DNA of 64,000 bases from Glaciecola sp047250385. Its GTDB lineage: Bacteria > Pseudomonadota > Gammaproteobacteria > Enterobacterales > Alteromonadaceae. Positions 1 through 9,078 of the stretch are shown here, piece by piece. Position numbers and translations under genes: made by a program. Location of the stretch: positions 74,728 to 138,727 of the forward strand of contig NZ_JBLBVM010000046.1 in the NCBI RefSeq assembly GCF_047250385.1, given 5' to 3'. Every line of letters starts with the position of its first letter. The stretch's first letter is position 1. The notes below the pieces were generated by a model. That model did no database searches. It worked only from the letters and a program-made list of their open reading frames with translations, and had not been told where the DNA came from.

Positions 1-2714
1 CTGAAACTGCTGATGTTGAAGTAGTAGAAGACGAAGAGACAGCTGTAGACTTTAGCCTAGAAGCTGCTACACCAGTAACTGTAACAGGTATTGTTGCTGA
101 TGGTTCTGGTCTTGGATCTCCACTATTTGCAGAAATTGTTGTTGATGCTCCAGGTACACGCCTAACTACTTACACTAATCCTGTAACAGGCGCATTCAGC
201 ATGAATTTGTTCGAAGGAACACTTATCAAAATGACAGCAATGTCTGCTGATGAAGGTTATATCGCTCAAAGCGTTGACTTTACTCCTGCTGCTGATTCGA
301 CTCAAAACTTTGACCTTACTGTTTTAGCAAGCTGTACTGCTAAGGGTTACGGATTCACTGAACCTTCATTCGCTGAAGACTTCACTGGTGGCGTACCACC
401 TACTGGTTGGACTATTGCTGACAATGGCACAACTGGTGGCGTATGGGAAGCTGGCTCTGGAAGCACACGTGGCGATCTTTTAGGTTCTGGTGAAGCAGCC
501 ATGATCGACAGTGATGCAGCTGGTCCTGGTCTTACTTCAAGTACTCTAACTTCAAGCGCTATCACGGTTGCTGACCTATCATCTTCTGTTCTTGTTTTTG
601 ATAGCTGGTTCAGAACTTATGTAGGTGGTGAAGTTTATAACCTTGAAATCAGTGTTGATGGCGGTGCATGGGCTTCTATTTTAGAAATTCCTGCAACCAA
701 TAGAGCAGAAAGATTGAGTGTTGATTTAGATGCTTCAATTTCTGGTGCGACTAGCTTCCAACTTCGTTGGAACTATACAGCTGACTGGGAATGGTATGCA
801 ATTGTTGACAATATTGCCATTGGCGGTAACGAATGTGTTGCGCTAGACGGTTCTATTGTTCGCGGCATTGTAACTGATGCAAACACAATGACGGCCCTTA
901 ATGGAGCTACAGTTTCAACGCAAGGCGATACTGTAACTACAATGTCTACAGGCAGTGCTGAGTTCGCTAACGGTTACTTCTCAATATTTGTACCAGCTGA
1001 CGAAGAGACAATCTCTGTTTCGTTCACTAACTATGAAACATCTGTAGTTGCTGCAGCTGATGTAGAACCAACTACACCAGTAGCTTTGAATGCACCACAG
1101 TTTGCAATTGCTGATTCATTAGCAACAGTTAATGTAACGCAAGGTCGTGTAGGTACTTCTTCAATTACTCTGGAGAATACAGGTACTGCTTCTGGCGACT
1201 ACCTAATCCTATTTACAACGGCACCTGCTCAAGGTTCTACACCTGAAGTAACGGGTCCTTTCCATTCATCTTCACGTCACTTCGGTCCTAAGAACCTAAC
1301 TGACCTTGATGCTACGAAAGCACGTTATGTTGTTGACCAGAAATCACTTAACCTACCTCAGGCTTCTTCTGACGTATTAGGTGGATTCGGTACACCACAA
1401 ATGGCATTCCCTTGGGGTGTTGCTGTAGACCAAGACACTGGTAACTTCTACCTAGGTGACTTAGCTGCCGGTGGTGCTCCAGCGGATGCAATCTTTGAAT
1501 ATGATTCAACGGGTGCGTTTACTGGTAACACAATCGACAATGCTGCAGTTTCTGCAATATTCAGCGCTGACATGGCTTATAACAACCGTACAGGTATGTT
1601 GTGGCAGGTTGAAGTCGGTGATGACAACTGTATCCATGAAATAGACCCGGTAGCGCTTGAAGTAACTGGTCAGCAAATCTGCCCTGCATTTGGTACGTCG
1701 CAGCGTGGTTTAACTTATGACCCAATTACTAACACTTTCTACTCAGGTTCTTGGAACGACAGCATCATTCACCAGTTCACTGTTGATGGTACGTTGTTAC
1801 GCTCGGTTAATGTTGGCCTGTCTATTTCTGGTCTAGCTCTTAACCCAGTTTCTGGAAAACTATATGTTATGCAGAACACAACAACTGCATTTGATGTGGT
1901 AGTTCTTGATGCGAACTCAGCTGAAATGTCGGCATTGAATGGCTTTAACTTGCTTCCTAGCGATGCATTGCCAGTTGATCCACTAGCTGGAGGCGAACAG
2001 TCAGGCCTTGCTGCACAGTGTGATGGTACGCTTTGGACTCCTTCGCGTTCACTAGGTGGTTTGATTGCTTTCGAAAGCGGTGAAACTAACTTCTGTGATT
2101 GGAAGAACCTTCCATGGGTATCTCAGACTTCTATGGTTTCTGGTTCAGTAGCAGCTGGTGAGTCAACTGATATTGAATTAGAGTTTGATACTAATGGTAT
2201 TGCAACGGGTTCTTACTCTGCGCAAATGATTACCTCTGGTAACACGCCATACGCTGATTCAAGTACTGCTGTTTCTCTAGGTGTTTTCGCACCGGTTCCT
2301 GGTGATGTTTCACTAGCTAACGTAGAAACTAAAGTGCCAAATGGTCAACCTGCAATTGTTATGGTTAACCGCGTTGGTGGTTCTGACTTCGCAGTAAGCG
2401 TTGATTTCGAGCTAGGTAACGGTACAGCTAAACAAGGTACTCACTTCATCGCGGTTGAAGGTACATTGACTTGGGAAGATGGTGATACATCTCCTAAAGC
2501 GATTACAATCAACACTGTGAATACAGACCTTAGTGAAGACCTTGGTTTCTCTGTAGTGTTAACTCAAACAACTGGCGGCGCTGAAATTATCCGTGCTAGC
2601 ACAGCTGTAGTCATCGAAGGTGATAAGAAGAAATCTGATGGTGGTAGCTTAGGCTTCCTATTAGTAGCTCTACTTACTCTTGGTGGTTTAGCAAGAAGAC
2701 GCTATAAGTTCTAA
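1..2714 (+). CDS. Large exported multidomain protein with GlyGly-CTERM anchor (5' end outside window)
   Basis: The frame is open from base 3 with no stop, so the ATG at 201 is internal and the gene begins upstream of the window. In order the visible part shows a carboxypeptidase-regulatory-like segment, a choice-of-anchor-J/MAM-like jelly-roll region (about 370-820), a second regulatory-like domain (about 850-1090), a propeller-like region with repeated motifs such as WGVAVDQDTG (about 1370-2100), and a Calx-beta-like domain (about 2310-2620). The C-terminus has GGSLG, a hydrophobic stretch and a final basic RRRYKF, which is the GlyGly-CTERM signal processed by rhombosortase and linked to type II secretion in gammaproteobacteria. 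Many such proteins are S8 subtilisin-like proteases, but the catalytic part would lie upstream and cannot be seen. The role at the cell surface is inferred. Confidence 0.8.
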   Translation, partial: ETADVEVVEDEETAVDFSLEAATPVTVTGIVADGSGLGSPLFAEIVVDAPGTRLTTYTNPVTGAFSMNLFEGTLIKMTAMSADEGYIAQSVDFTPAADSTQNFDLTVLASCTAKGYGFTEPSFAEDFTGGVPPTGWTIADNGTTGGVWEAGSGSTRGDLLGSGEAAMIDSDAAGPGLTSSTLTSSAITVADLSSSVLVFDSWFRTYVGGEVYNLEISVDGGAWASILEIPATNRAERLSVDLDASISGATSFQLRWNYTADWEWYAIVDNIAIGGNECVALDGSIVRGIVTDANTMTALNGATVSTQGDTVTTMSTGSAEFANGYFSIFVPADEETISVSFTNYETSVVAAADVEPTTPVALNAPQFAIADSLATVNVTQGRVGTSSITLENTGTASGDYLILFTTAPAQGSTPEVTGPFHSSSRHFGPKNLTDLDATKARYVVDQKSLNLPQASSDVLGGFGTPQMAFPWGVAVDQDTGNFYLGDLAAGGAPADAIFEYDSTGAFTGNTIDNAAVSAIFSADMAYNNRTGMLWQVEVGDDNCIHEIDPVALEVTGQQICPAFGTSQRGLTYDPITNTFYSGSWNDSIIHQFTVDGTLLRSVNVGLSISGLALNPVSGKLYVMQNTTTAFDVVVLDANSAEMSALNGFNLLPSDALPVDPLAGGEQSGLAAQCDGTLWTPSRSLGGLIAFESGETNFCDWKNLPWVSQTSMVSGSVAAGESTDIELEFDTNGIATGSYSAQMITSGNTPYADSSTAVSLGVFAPVPGDVSLANVETKVPNGQPAIVMVNRVGGSDFAVSVDFELGNGTAKQGTHFIAVEGTLTWEDGDTSPKAITINTVNTDLSEDLGFSVVLTQTTGGAEIIRASTAVVIEGDKKKSDGGSLGFLLVALLTLGGLARRRYKF

Positions 2715-2735
2715 TTTGAACTAAAATAATAAAAA

Positions 2736-2764
2736 CCCGCAATGAGAATTGCGGGTTTTTTTTT
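2736..2764 (+). terminator. Intrinsic terminator of the GlyGly-CTERM gene
   Basis: An 8-bp perfect stem (CCCGCAAT / ATTGCGGG) with a four-base loop is followed by a run of nine T. It lies 21 bases past the stop codon of the preceding gene. Confidence 0.9.
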
Positions 2765-2820
2765 GCTTTTTGTCGCTTAGTTTGTGGCTTTCTTGTGAGC
2801 CTAGAAAACTAAAGCGAGCG

Positions 2821-3180
2821 CTACTTGTGACTGTATTCTTTCAAGGTTTCAAGCGGAATAATACTAAGTGCAGCTTCATTGCTTGCTTCAAGATCCACTT
2901 TTGGGGCAACTCCCATGTACAAAGCGTCACGCCACCTCATTGCACATAAGCACCAGCGATCTCCGGGTTTAAGCCCTTCGAATTCATACATTGGGTTTGG
3001 TGTTGTTAAGTCATTGCCTTGTGCCATTGAGTAGCTGAGAAACTCTTCTGTCACAATTGCACAAACACTATGATTACCAATGTCGCTTTCAGGAACATAA
3101 CAAAAACCCTCTCGTGTATAGCCCGAATTTCCACAACATAATTTTAAGGTTGTACCCAACACATTTTTTTGATTTGCCAT
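2821..3180 (-). CDS. DUF2237 family protein
   Basis: A 119-residue cytoplasmic protein that matches the DUF2237/COG3651 family over its whole length: the start NVLGT, the central HSVCAIVTEEFL, then GNDLTTP and the cysteine-bearing GDRWCLCAMRW motif are all present. The biochemical function of the family is unknown. The ATG is preceded by AGGA at good spacing (AGGACTACAA-ATG), which supports the start. It is transcribed towards the terminator of the neighbouring gene and away from ubiG, with only 74 bases between the two divergent starts. Confidence 0.85.
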   Translation of the reverse strand: MANQKNVLGTTLKLCCGNSGYTREGFCYVPESDIGNHSVCAIVTEEFLSYSMAQGNDLTTPNPMYEFEGLKPGDRWCLCAMRWRDALYMGVAPKVDLEASNEAALSIIPLETLKEYSHK

Positions 3181-3254
3181 TTGTAGTCCTAAAATTCTAT
3201 ATTGCGTAATAAGCAGTATTACTTATTTATTATCACTTAAGGTAGATTAATACG

Positions 3255-4028
3255 ATGTTAGATAAAAGTAAGCTTAGTCATTTATCAAAAAAAGATGAAG
3301 GTGCTAAGAACATTTCATCAGAAGAAATCGAGCGATTTGATCAACTTGCTGAATCTTGGTGGGATCCGCAGGGTAAGTATAAAACCGCACTTATCTTTAA
3401 TCAGGCTCGCATCAGTTATTTTATCCCGCAAATATGCGAGCACTTTGAAAGAGATGCTAACGCAAAAAACTGTTTGCAAGGTCTAAATATTCTCGATCTA
3501 GGCAGCGGCGGTGGGCTTGTATGTGAAGCTTTAGCGAAACAAGGTGCCAATGTAACCGGCATTGATGCAAGTGCGATGAGTGTTGAAGTTGCTAAACGTC
3601 ATGCCTTGAAGTCTGATCTCGATATAGATTACCGACATATGCTATCAACAGACCTTGTTCAACAAGGTAGTCAATTTGATGTAGTGATCAATGCCGAAGT
3701 GCTTGAGCATGTACCAGACCAAAATTCACTTGTTGAAGAGTGCTCAGCGCTTACTAAAGATGGCGGTTTTGTGATCCTAGCAACCCTTAATCGCACTATT
3801 AAATCCTATACCATTGCTATTATTGGCGCAGAGTATGTGTTGCGTTATTTGCCGATCGGCACTCACAGTTGGGGCAAGTTTGTTCGTCCTGTTGAGCTTC
3901 ATGACATGGCTAGCTTCTCTGGATTAACTCAAGTTGGTGAGTCTGGAATGGCTTATAATCCTCTCAGTAAACGCTGGCGTCTAAGCACCGATATGTCAGT
4001 AAACTATATTCAAACGTATAAAAAATAA
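3255..4028 (+). CDS. ubiG: Ubiquinone biosynthesis O-methyltransferase UbiG
   Basis: SAM-dependent class I methyltransferase that carries out both O-methylations of ubiquinone synthesis. At 257 residues it is close to the usual length. Near the N-terminus it has the UbiG signature EEIERFDQLAESWWDP; motif I is LNILDLGSGGG (about residue 77), the acidic end of strand 2 is VTGIDAS, and VINAEVLEHVPD follows. The YLPIGTHSW segment in the C-terminal part is also typical of the family. Compared with E. coli UbiG there is an N-terminal extension of about 20 polar residues; the ATG at 3255 follows AAGGTAG and is kept. The gene stands alone between divergent DUF2237 and a GST gene. Confidence 0.93.
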   Translation: MLDKSKLSHLSKKDEGAKNISSEEIERFDQLAESWWDPQGKYKTALIFNQARISYFIPQICEHFERDANAKNCLQGLNILDLGSGGGLVCEALAKQGANVTGIDASAMSVEVAKRHALKSDLDIDYRHMLSTDLVQQGSQFDVVINAEVLEHVPDQNSLVEECSALTKDGGFVILATLNRTIKSYTIAIIGAEYVLRYLPIGTHSWGKFVRPVELHDMASFSGLTQVGESGMAYNPLSKRWRLSTDMSVNYIQTYKK

Positions 4029-4146
4029 GAATAGAAAAAAGGTCTATCAAACCTGTAAGGTATCGGCTTACTGGAGTATAGTAATTTCATCGGGGCTTAA
4101 AATATTGCCCACTTGGGTTTGAGATATTCTAAAAGGAAACGACTCT

Positions 4147-4755
4147 ATGAAAATATACGATACGAAAACTGCGCCCACACCAAGACGAGTTAGGATATTC
4201 TTAGCAGAGAAAAATATCCCAATGGAGTATGTTCAAGTCGATTTGCAGAAGGGCGAAAATCTATCAGCAGAAATGCGCGCTAAAAATCCAATCGGCAAAA
4301 TTCCAATCTTAGAACTCGATGATGGAACTTGCATTAGTGAAAGTGACGCAATATGCCAGTATTTTGAGGCACTTCAGCCAGAGCCGCCTTTATTCGGTGT
4401 AACGCCATTGCAAAAAGCACAAATAGCGATGTGGTCAAGGCAGGTTGAATTTTGTTTGTTTATGCAAATTGGAATGTGCTTTCAACATACTACAGGCTAT
4501 TTCAAAGATCGCATGAACCCTATTAAAGAATTCGGAGTTGAGGCTGGGATCAATGCGACAAAGTTTTTAAGTGTGCTAAACAAGCGACTGGAAACTAGCC
4601 CTTACGTAGCGGGAGATGAATTCTCGATAGCAGACATTACTACGATGTGTTCAATTGACTTCGGTCGTGTTGTCGATGTGCGCATGAAGGAAGAGCATAC
4701 CGCTTTGGCTGAGTGGTATAAAAGGGTATCGGCAAGACCTAGCGCGAATGCTTAG
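4147..4755 (+). CDS. Glutathione S-transferase family protein
   Basis: A 202-residue cytosolic protein with the two-domain GST layout. The N-terminal thioredoxin-like domain (residues 1-80) includes the glutathione-binding features NPIGKIPIL, with the cis-proline, and SESDAI. The all-helical C-terminal domain carries the folding motif SIADITTMCSIDF near residue 160. The substrate cannot be inferred. An AAAGGA element lies upstream of the ATG. The gene follows ubiG by 118 bases on the same strand, and its 3' end faces the convergent lipoprotein gene at 4807. Confidence 0.88.
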   Translation: MKIYDTKTAPTPRRVRIFLAEKNIPMEYVQVDLQKGENLSAEMRAKNPIGKIPILELDDGTCISESDAICQYFEALQPEPPLFGVTPLQKAQIAMWSRQVEFCLFMQIGMCFQHTTGYFKDRMNPIKEFGVEAGINATKFLSVLNKRLETSPYVAGDEFSIADITTMCSIDFGRVVDVRMKEEHTALAEWYKRVSARPSANA

Positions 4756-4806
4756 ATAATAACGCTAAAGCATCCGCGAACTTGCTTCAAAAGACACTGT
4801 CGTTTT

Positions 4807-6105
4807 CTATTCTTTATTTGAGCTATCAATTAATGCTTGGTAGCTTAAGTTTCTCAAATCATCGGTGTAGCGATAGGTACCACTTGGGATAAATTGTGCC
4901 ATGCCGATGATGATCATATTCTCAACAGGGTCGATTCGAAAATAGGTAGAGGCTAAACCTGCCCAGCCAAAGTTTCCTGCAGAAGCCATATGCAGCATTT
5001 GACTTGGATCCATACTAACCGACATTGCTAAACCAAATCCTTGACCAGGAGCTCCTGAGCTATAAGGGAGCATGGATTCAGGTAAGTGATTCGAACGCAT
5101 GTACTCGACGGTTTTGCGACCTAAAATGCGAACGCCATCGACTTCGCCATCATTCAGTAACATGCGAGCAAAAATGAGGTAATCATCCATAGTCGACACC
5201 ATTCCACCACCACCGTTATGAACGGCAGGGTTTTGAAGGTAGTCGCCAAGAGGTTCGTTTTCCATAACGACAGTGCTGCGAGATTTATTCATTGTATATA
5301 TCTCGGCTAATCGATGTGCTTTGTCTGCTGGAACATAGAATCCAGTATCAAGCATGCCTAGTGGTTCTAGTATTTCTTGCTCAACATAATCGCCCAACTT
5401 CATACCGCTGAGTTTTTCTACCAAAAAGCCGATGACATCGGTGCTCACACCATAATTCCACTGAGTCCCAGGTTGGTGATTAAGGGGTAATTTGGCAAGT
5501 TCAGACAGTACGTTTTCAGGTTGAGTCTTACCTTGCATCATAGGAGAAGCTCGGTATAACTTGTCAACTTCACTGCCTGAAAATCCATAACTGAAGCCTG
5601 CAGTATGAGTAAATAAGTCAATGATGCGAATAGGGGACTTTGCATCTTCTAAGATCATATCTTCGCCACTACCGCTAACATACACTTTCATATTGGCAAA
5701 TTCAGGCAGGTACCAAGCTACTGGGTCGTTCATATGAAACTTGCCCTGTTCCCACAGAGTCAATGCAGCCACCGTAGTAATCGGTTTGCTCATAGAATAA
5801 ATACGGAAAATAGTATCGCGCTGCATAGGTTTGCCTGCTGCAAGGTCCTGCATTCCTTGTGCGGCAAAATGCACCGTTTCGTCGTTGCGAGCAACCAAGG
5901 TCATAATGCCAGCAAGTTTTCCTTGGTCGATGTATTCCTGCATTTTTGTGTTAATGCGCAGCAGCCGTTGCTCAGAAAAGCCTTGCTTGTTATCGATAGC
6001 GACTTCAGGCTTCTGCTGTTGTGAAGATGGACGACTATTGTCACTAACTGAGACGACACACGCTGTTACTGAGAGGCTAAGTAGGAGTAGGACTAATTTT
6101 TTCAT
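4807..6105 (-). CDS. Serine hydrolase, beta-lactamase/esterase (class C-like) fold, lipoprotein
   Basis: A 432-residue protein with an N-terminal lipobox (VTAC, Cys16), so it is predicted to be anchored in the envelope. The SxxK nucleophile motif is S104-M-S-K107, the tyrosine motif is at Y218 (WNYGVSTD), and the third region is GNFGWAGLAST. These fit the beta-lactamase family PF00144, as in EstB-type esterases and D-amino-acid peptidases. The VST after the tyrosine is typical of the esterase-like branch rather than of AmpC. Substrate is unknown and antibiotic hydrolysis is not suggested. It is a single gene; about 230 bases of AT-rich sequence without another gene lie between its start and the transglutaminase gene. 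Confidence 0.87.
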   Translation of the reverse strand: MKKLVLLLLSLSVTACVVSVSDNSRPSSQQQKPEVAIDNKQGFSEQRLLRINTKMQEYIDQGKLAGIMTLVARNDETVHFAAQGMQDLAAGKPMQRDTIFRIYSMSKPITTVAALTLWEQGKFHMNDPVAWYLPEFANMKVYVSGSGEDMILEDAKSPIRIIDLFTHTAGFSYGFSGSEVDKLYRASPMMQGKTQPENVLSELAKLPLNHQPGTQWNYGVSTDVIGFLVEKLSGMKLGDYVEQEILEPLGMLDTGFYVPADKAHRLAEIYTMNKSRSTVVMENEPLGDYLQNPAVHNGGGGMVSTMDDYLIFARMLLNDGEVDGVRILGRKTVEYMRSNHLPESMLPYSSGAPGQGFGLAMSVSMDPSQMLHMASAGNFGWAGLASTYFRIDPVENMIIIGMAQFIPSGTYRYTDDLRNLSYQALIDSSNKE

Positions 6106-6333
6106 AATGACTTACTATTATTTTTATTATGAAATTATTGTAACCTCTCAGGCACAATTTGGACATGACAAATTACATACAGAAATAACAGCGCCAACAT
6201 CTTTCTGCTGATCCAAAGGTGAGAGCGGATGTTATACGTATCCAGACTAGGATTTTGATTTCGATCGTTATAGACAATGTGGCTATTGTCCTTATTGAAA
6301 AAGACAATGATATAAGCTAATTTTATGAATTAA

Positions 6334-7176
6334 CTAGTATTTCTCGATCTTTAGTTTGGTCACAAGTTGTGAAGTCGCACTGCCTCTTATTCCACCTGTG
6401 ACAGGCATTGTATTTTCAGGAATAGCACTGGAAGCCACTGGGAAATGAGTATTTCCTGTTAAAATACCGTGGCTAGGATCAATACCCAACCAGCCGATAC
6501 CCGGAATAAAAACTTCAGCCCAAGCGTGCAGTTCATAGGTAGGGTGGTCCATATCAAAATAGAAATAACCACTTACAAAGCGCGCGGCAATGCCGTAATT
6601 TCGTAGCAGCATTATTAACATCCAAGACAAATCTCTGCATGAACCTTTTTTTATCGAAAAGCAGGAGCTTGGAGACATTGGTGAGCCAAGTTCTCGATAC
6701 TCTACGGTAAAGTCTTTGTGTATTTTCTTTGTGATATTCGAGACGAAATTAATGGTGTTCGAGCCGGACTCTTTTAGCACGCAATCAGCATAGTCAGACA
6801 GTTCACTACTGAGTTTCATTTTTTGTAAGGCTGCAAAGAGAATATGATGTTGGTGTTCGGAATAGCTAAAAGGAATAGTATTGAATGAGTCAGGGTAAAT
6901 AAGGAAATTAAATGGATTGTATTCCTTAGTTTGCACCGTGCTCTTAGCGGTAATCCTTAGTTTATTTGTTAAATTGCCAAACCAACAAAAGTCGACCACA
7001 TTATGTTCTTCATCTTCAATCACGCTGCAGCCGTCTGGCTCAGACTCAAGAACGATAGAAAAGTCAATAAGGTCACTAAATGGCGTTTGCTTTGGTCTAA
7101 ACCTAAGATAATGAGGTTCTAAAAACACATCTTCACTAAACGAATAAGTCGTCTCATGGACTAACTTAAATTTCAT
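6334..7176 (-). CDS. Transglutaminase-like cysteine protease-fold protein
   Basis: The start chosen is the ATG at 7176 (MKFKLVHETTYSF), preceded by GGAGAGG five bases away; an upstream in-frame ATG at 7248 has no comparable site. The N-terminal 80 residues are the beta-rich domain typical of bacterial transglutaminase-like proteins (HYLRFRPKQTP). The core has the catalytic Cys in GSCRDLSWM, His in HAWAEVF and Asp in GIDPSHG. No signal peptide is seen, so a cytoplasmic location is likely. Members of this COG1305-type family are often adjacent to alpha-E/circularly permuted ATP-grasp genes; none is present here. Function is unknown beyond a protease/transglutaminase-type active site. Confidence 0.87.
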   Translation of the reverse strand: MKFKLVHETTYSFSEDVFLEPHYLRFRPKQTPFSDLIDFSIVLESEPDGCSVIEDEEHNVVDFCWFGNLTNKLRITAKSTVQTKEYNPFNFLIYPDSFNTIPFSYSEHQHHILFAALQKMKLSSELSDYADCVLKESGSNTINFVSNITKKIHKDFTVEYRELGSPMSPSSCFSIKKGSCRDLSWMLIMLLRNYGIAARFVSGYFYFDMDHPTYELHAWAEVFIPGIGWLGIDPSHGILTGNTHFPVASSAIPENTMPVTGGIRGSATSQLVTKLKIEKY

Positions 7177-7346
7177 ATGCCTCTCCAAAGTAAAGTGAAA
7201 ATCTGCGCAGGAAGTGAGGCAGATAAGCATAGTAGCATGGTTCTCCAAAACAAGCTTGTTAGCTACTATTATTAGACATTCCTTTTAATATACCGCTAAT
7301 GTGTTCACTAAAGATGGGCTTTTATAAAACTTAATTTGTGTATTTT

Positions 7347-7374
7347 TTGTGCAATTCTAATCTTGTGCTATATT
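7347..7374 (+). promoter_or_regulatory. Candidate sigma70 promoter of the Hcp-domain cassette
   Basis: TTGTGC and TATATT are separated by 16 bases, upstream of the three exported-protein genes. The 385-base gap between the divergent starts at 7176 and 7562 holds no other gene that I can support. The call is by eye only. Confidence 0.35.
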
Positions 7375-7561
7375 TTATATATCTCGTTAATTCGCTATCC
7401 TCTGACTCTAAGTCAAGCCGTATTAGAACGTTGTGTTGGGGCACATTCTAGCTTATAGAAATTATCCTGTAGCTAGGTTTGTTTACCAAAGCAATGACTC
7501 GAATCGCTTGCACAAAAATCCAATCGTTCGTGTTATTTGCTTAAATGTTTTAAGGAATATC

Positions 7562-8122
7562 ATGAAATCCTCTCGCTCAAATTTAACTCCCATAAAATGC
7601 GCACTAACACTTGCATTATTCAGTGTCACTTTACTTGCTAATGCTAGCGTCCAGATGTTTTTAAAATTCGATGGCGTTGACGGTGAAAGTCAAGACAGTA
7701 CGTTTAGAGACTCAATCGAAGTACTTTCTTTTAGCGAGGGTGCAAGTAACGTTGACAATGGCTCTGGCCGTATCAATTCAGTACCCAGTTTTCAGAATAT
7801 CTCGATAGTCAAATGGCTAGATTCATCAAGCCCAGCACTAAGATTAAAAATGGCACAGGGGTCTACAAGCCCCACTGCGACCCTTTTTGTGACAACCGCC
7901 GGCAGCGGACCTGAACCTTTTGTATTCTATGAGGTTGAGCTGACAAACGTTTACATCACAAGCTTTAGTTCTAGTGCGAGTGTTGGTGAGGACCGTTTAA
8001 GCGAACAAGTCACGTTAGGCTACACCGAGATAAAATGGACCTACACAAAACGAAACAACGATGGCTCCGCGGGTGGCGAATTCTCTGAAGGTTGGAATAT
8101 TGAAGAGAATAAAAAGCTATAA
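7562..8122 (+). CDS. Exported Hcp-domain protein (T6SS tube-protein family) with Sec signal peptide
   Basis: The ATG at 7562 follows AAGGAATATC and opens with a clear Sec signal peptide (cleavage likely after ANA, residue 28); the longer frame from 7433 has neither. The mature part reads like Hcp from end to end: MFLKFDGVDGES, EVLSFS, KWLDSSSPALRLKMAQG, VELTNVYITSFS, EDRLSEQVTLGY and the C-terminal GWNIEENKK. Hcp forms hexameric rings of the type VI secretion tube in the cytoplasm, so a signal peptide is out of place for a structural tube protein. No Tss gene is in the window. The product is probably exported to the periplasm; its role is unknown. First gene of a likely three-gene operon (32-base gap to the next). 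Confidence 0.85.
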   Translation: MKSSRSNLTPIKCALTLALFSVTLLANASVQMFLKFDGVDGESQDSTFRDSIEVLSFSEGASNVDNGSGRINSVPSFQNISIVKWLDSSSPALRLKMAQGSTSPTATLFVTTAGSGPEPFVFYEVELTNVYITSFSSSASVGEDRLSEQVTLGYTEIKWTYTKRNNDGSAGGEFSEGWNIEENKKL

Positions 8123-8154
8123 CATTCACCATCTCACTAAAAGGTGAAATTATT

Positions 8155-9057
8155 ATGAAATCACTTAAGCGAAGTTTTACTCTTGCTTTTGTATTGTTAG
8201 TCGGGGTTCTAGCTATACCACCTACTCCTGTTCTAGCGTCTGTCATTAGTCCTGAAGTATTTGTTGATAATGATTCGTTTCAATTAGTCAGTAGTCGCCG
8301 AGTCGCACGAAGAGCCACAGAATACACAATCAGTGTCCTAGCCTTCAATGAAGGGTCACGAGAGTTTGAGAATGTGCAAGCTGAGTTAATTGCACTACCA
8401 GATGGCATTACGCTTGTAAGTAGCGAAAAGATAGACTTTGGATTTATAGGTAGTACTGGAAATGCACGCGGAAGCGAAAACTTGGTTATTCGCATCAATA
8501 CCTCATTACGACCTAGTTTGGCTGACTTAGTTTGGGAAGTCACTGGCGATTTGTATGTTGAACCTCCGCCACCTCCGCCAACAGCACCTGCTGAAATAGG
8601 CATGTTTTTATTTTTGGGCGAGGACCTACCCGGCGAGGCTCAAAGTGCAAGCCATAGAGATTGGACAAAGATTATCGCATGGAGCGATTCAGCGAGAGTC
8701 CTAAATGACCCTAACTCACCTCGCGGCACGTTCGTTAGCCAAGACGATTTACAATTCACGAAATATCTCGACTCTTTGAGTCCTAAAATTAGATTGCACT
8801 TAGCTCAGGGACGTTTTATTGAGGAAATTAAACTAGATATAGTTTCTCAGTGCGGCGGTAAACTCTACACCCAATATGCGATAACGCTGATTGAAAGTCT
8901 GTTTTCTTCTGTTTCACTAGCAGGGCAGTCAAATCAAGACAAGCTTTACGAAGAAGTGTCAATCAATTCTCGTCTAATGGAAACTATTTATACGCCTGTC
9001 GACGAAAGGTGCATTGTACAAACACCTATATTCTCATCGAGAGAATTAACGTTTTAA
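8155..9057 (+). CDS. Exported protein with N-terminal beta-sandwich, Pro linker and C-terminal Hcp-like domain
   Basis: A 300-residue protein with a Sec signal peptide (cleavage after VLA, residue 28). Residues 30-140 resemble a CARDB/DUF11-type beta-sandwich (YTISVLAFNEGSREFENV, LPDGITLVS). A linker of six prolines around residue 145 leads to a second, more diverged Hcp-type domain: GMFLFLGEDLPGEAQSASH, FTKYLDSLSPKIRLHLAQG, YAITLIESLFSSVSLAG, DKLYEEVSINS. The final Hcp strand region GW(D/N)xKxNKK is missing. Coupling to the upstream Hcp gene by a 32-base gap suggests that the two act together, perhaps as a ring and a capped or tethered partner; that is inference. Confidence 0.8.
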   Translation: MKSLKRSFTLAFVLLVGVLAIPPTPVLASVISPEVFVDNDSFQLVSSRRVARRATEYTISVLAFNEGSREFENVQAELIALPDGITLVSSEKIDFGFIGSTGNARGSENLVIRINTSLRPSLADLVWEVTGDLYVEPPPPPPTAPAEIGMFLFLGEDLPGEAQSASHRDWTKIIAWSDSARVLNDPNSPRGTFVSQDDLQFTKYLDSLSPKIRLHLAQGRFIEEIKLDIVSQCGGKLYTQYAITLIESLFSSVSLAGQSNQDKLYEEVSINSRLMETIYTPVDERCIVQTPIFSSRELTF

Positions 9058-9078
9058 TTTAATGGAATGGAGTAGAAA

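Noticed and set aside
2749..2949. Plus-strand open frame after the GlyGly-CTERM gene
   Set aside because: It starts inside the terminator and is antisense to the DUF2237 gene, which has a clear family match.
4807..6105. Antibiotic-resistance beta-lactamase
   Set aside because: The motifs fit the esterase/peptidase-like branch (YGVS rather than YxN), so resistance is not supported.
7433..7561. N-terminal extension of the Hcp-domain gene
   Set aside because: The 43 extra codons lack a ribosome site and would bury the clear signal peptide that starts at 7562.
7562..9057. Orphan T6SS hcp operon feeding a secretion apparatus
   Set aside because: Both products carry Sec signal peptides and no tss or vgrG gene is in the window.
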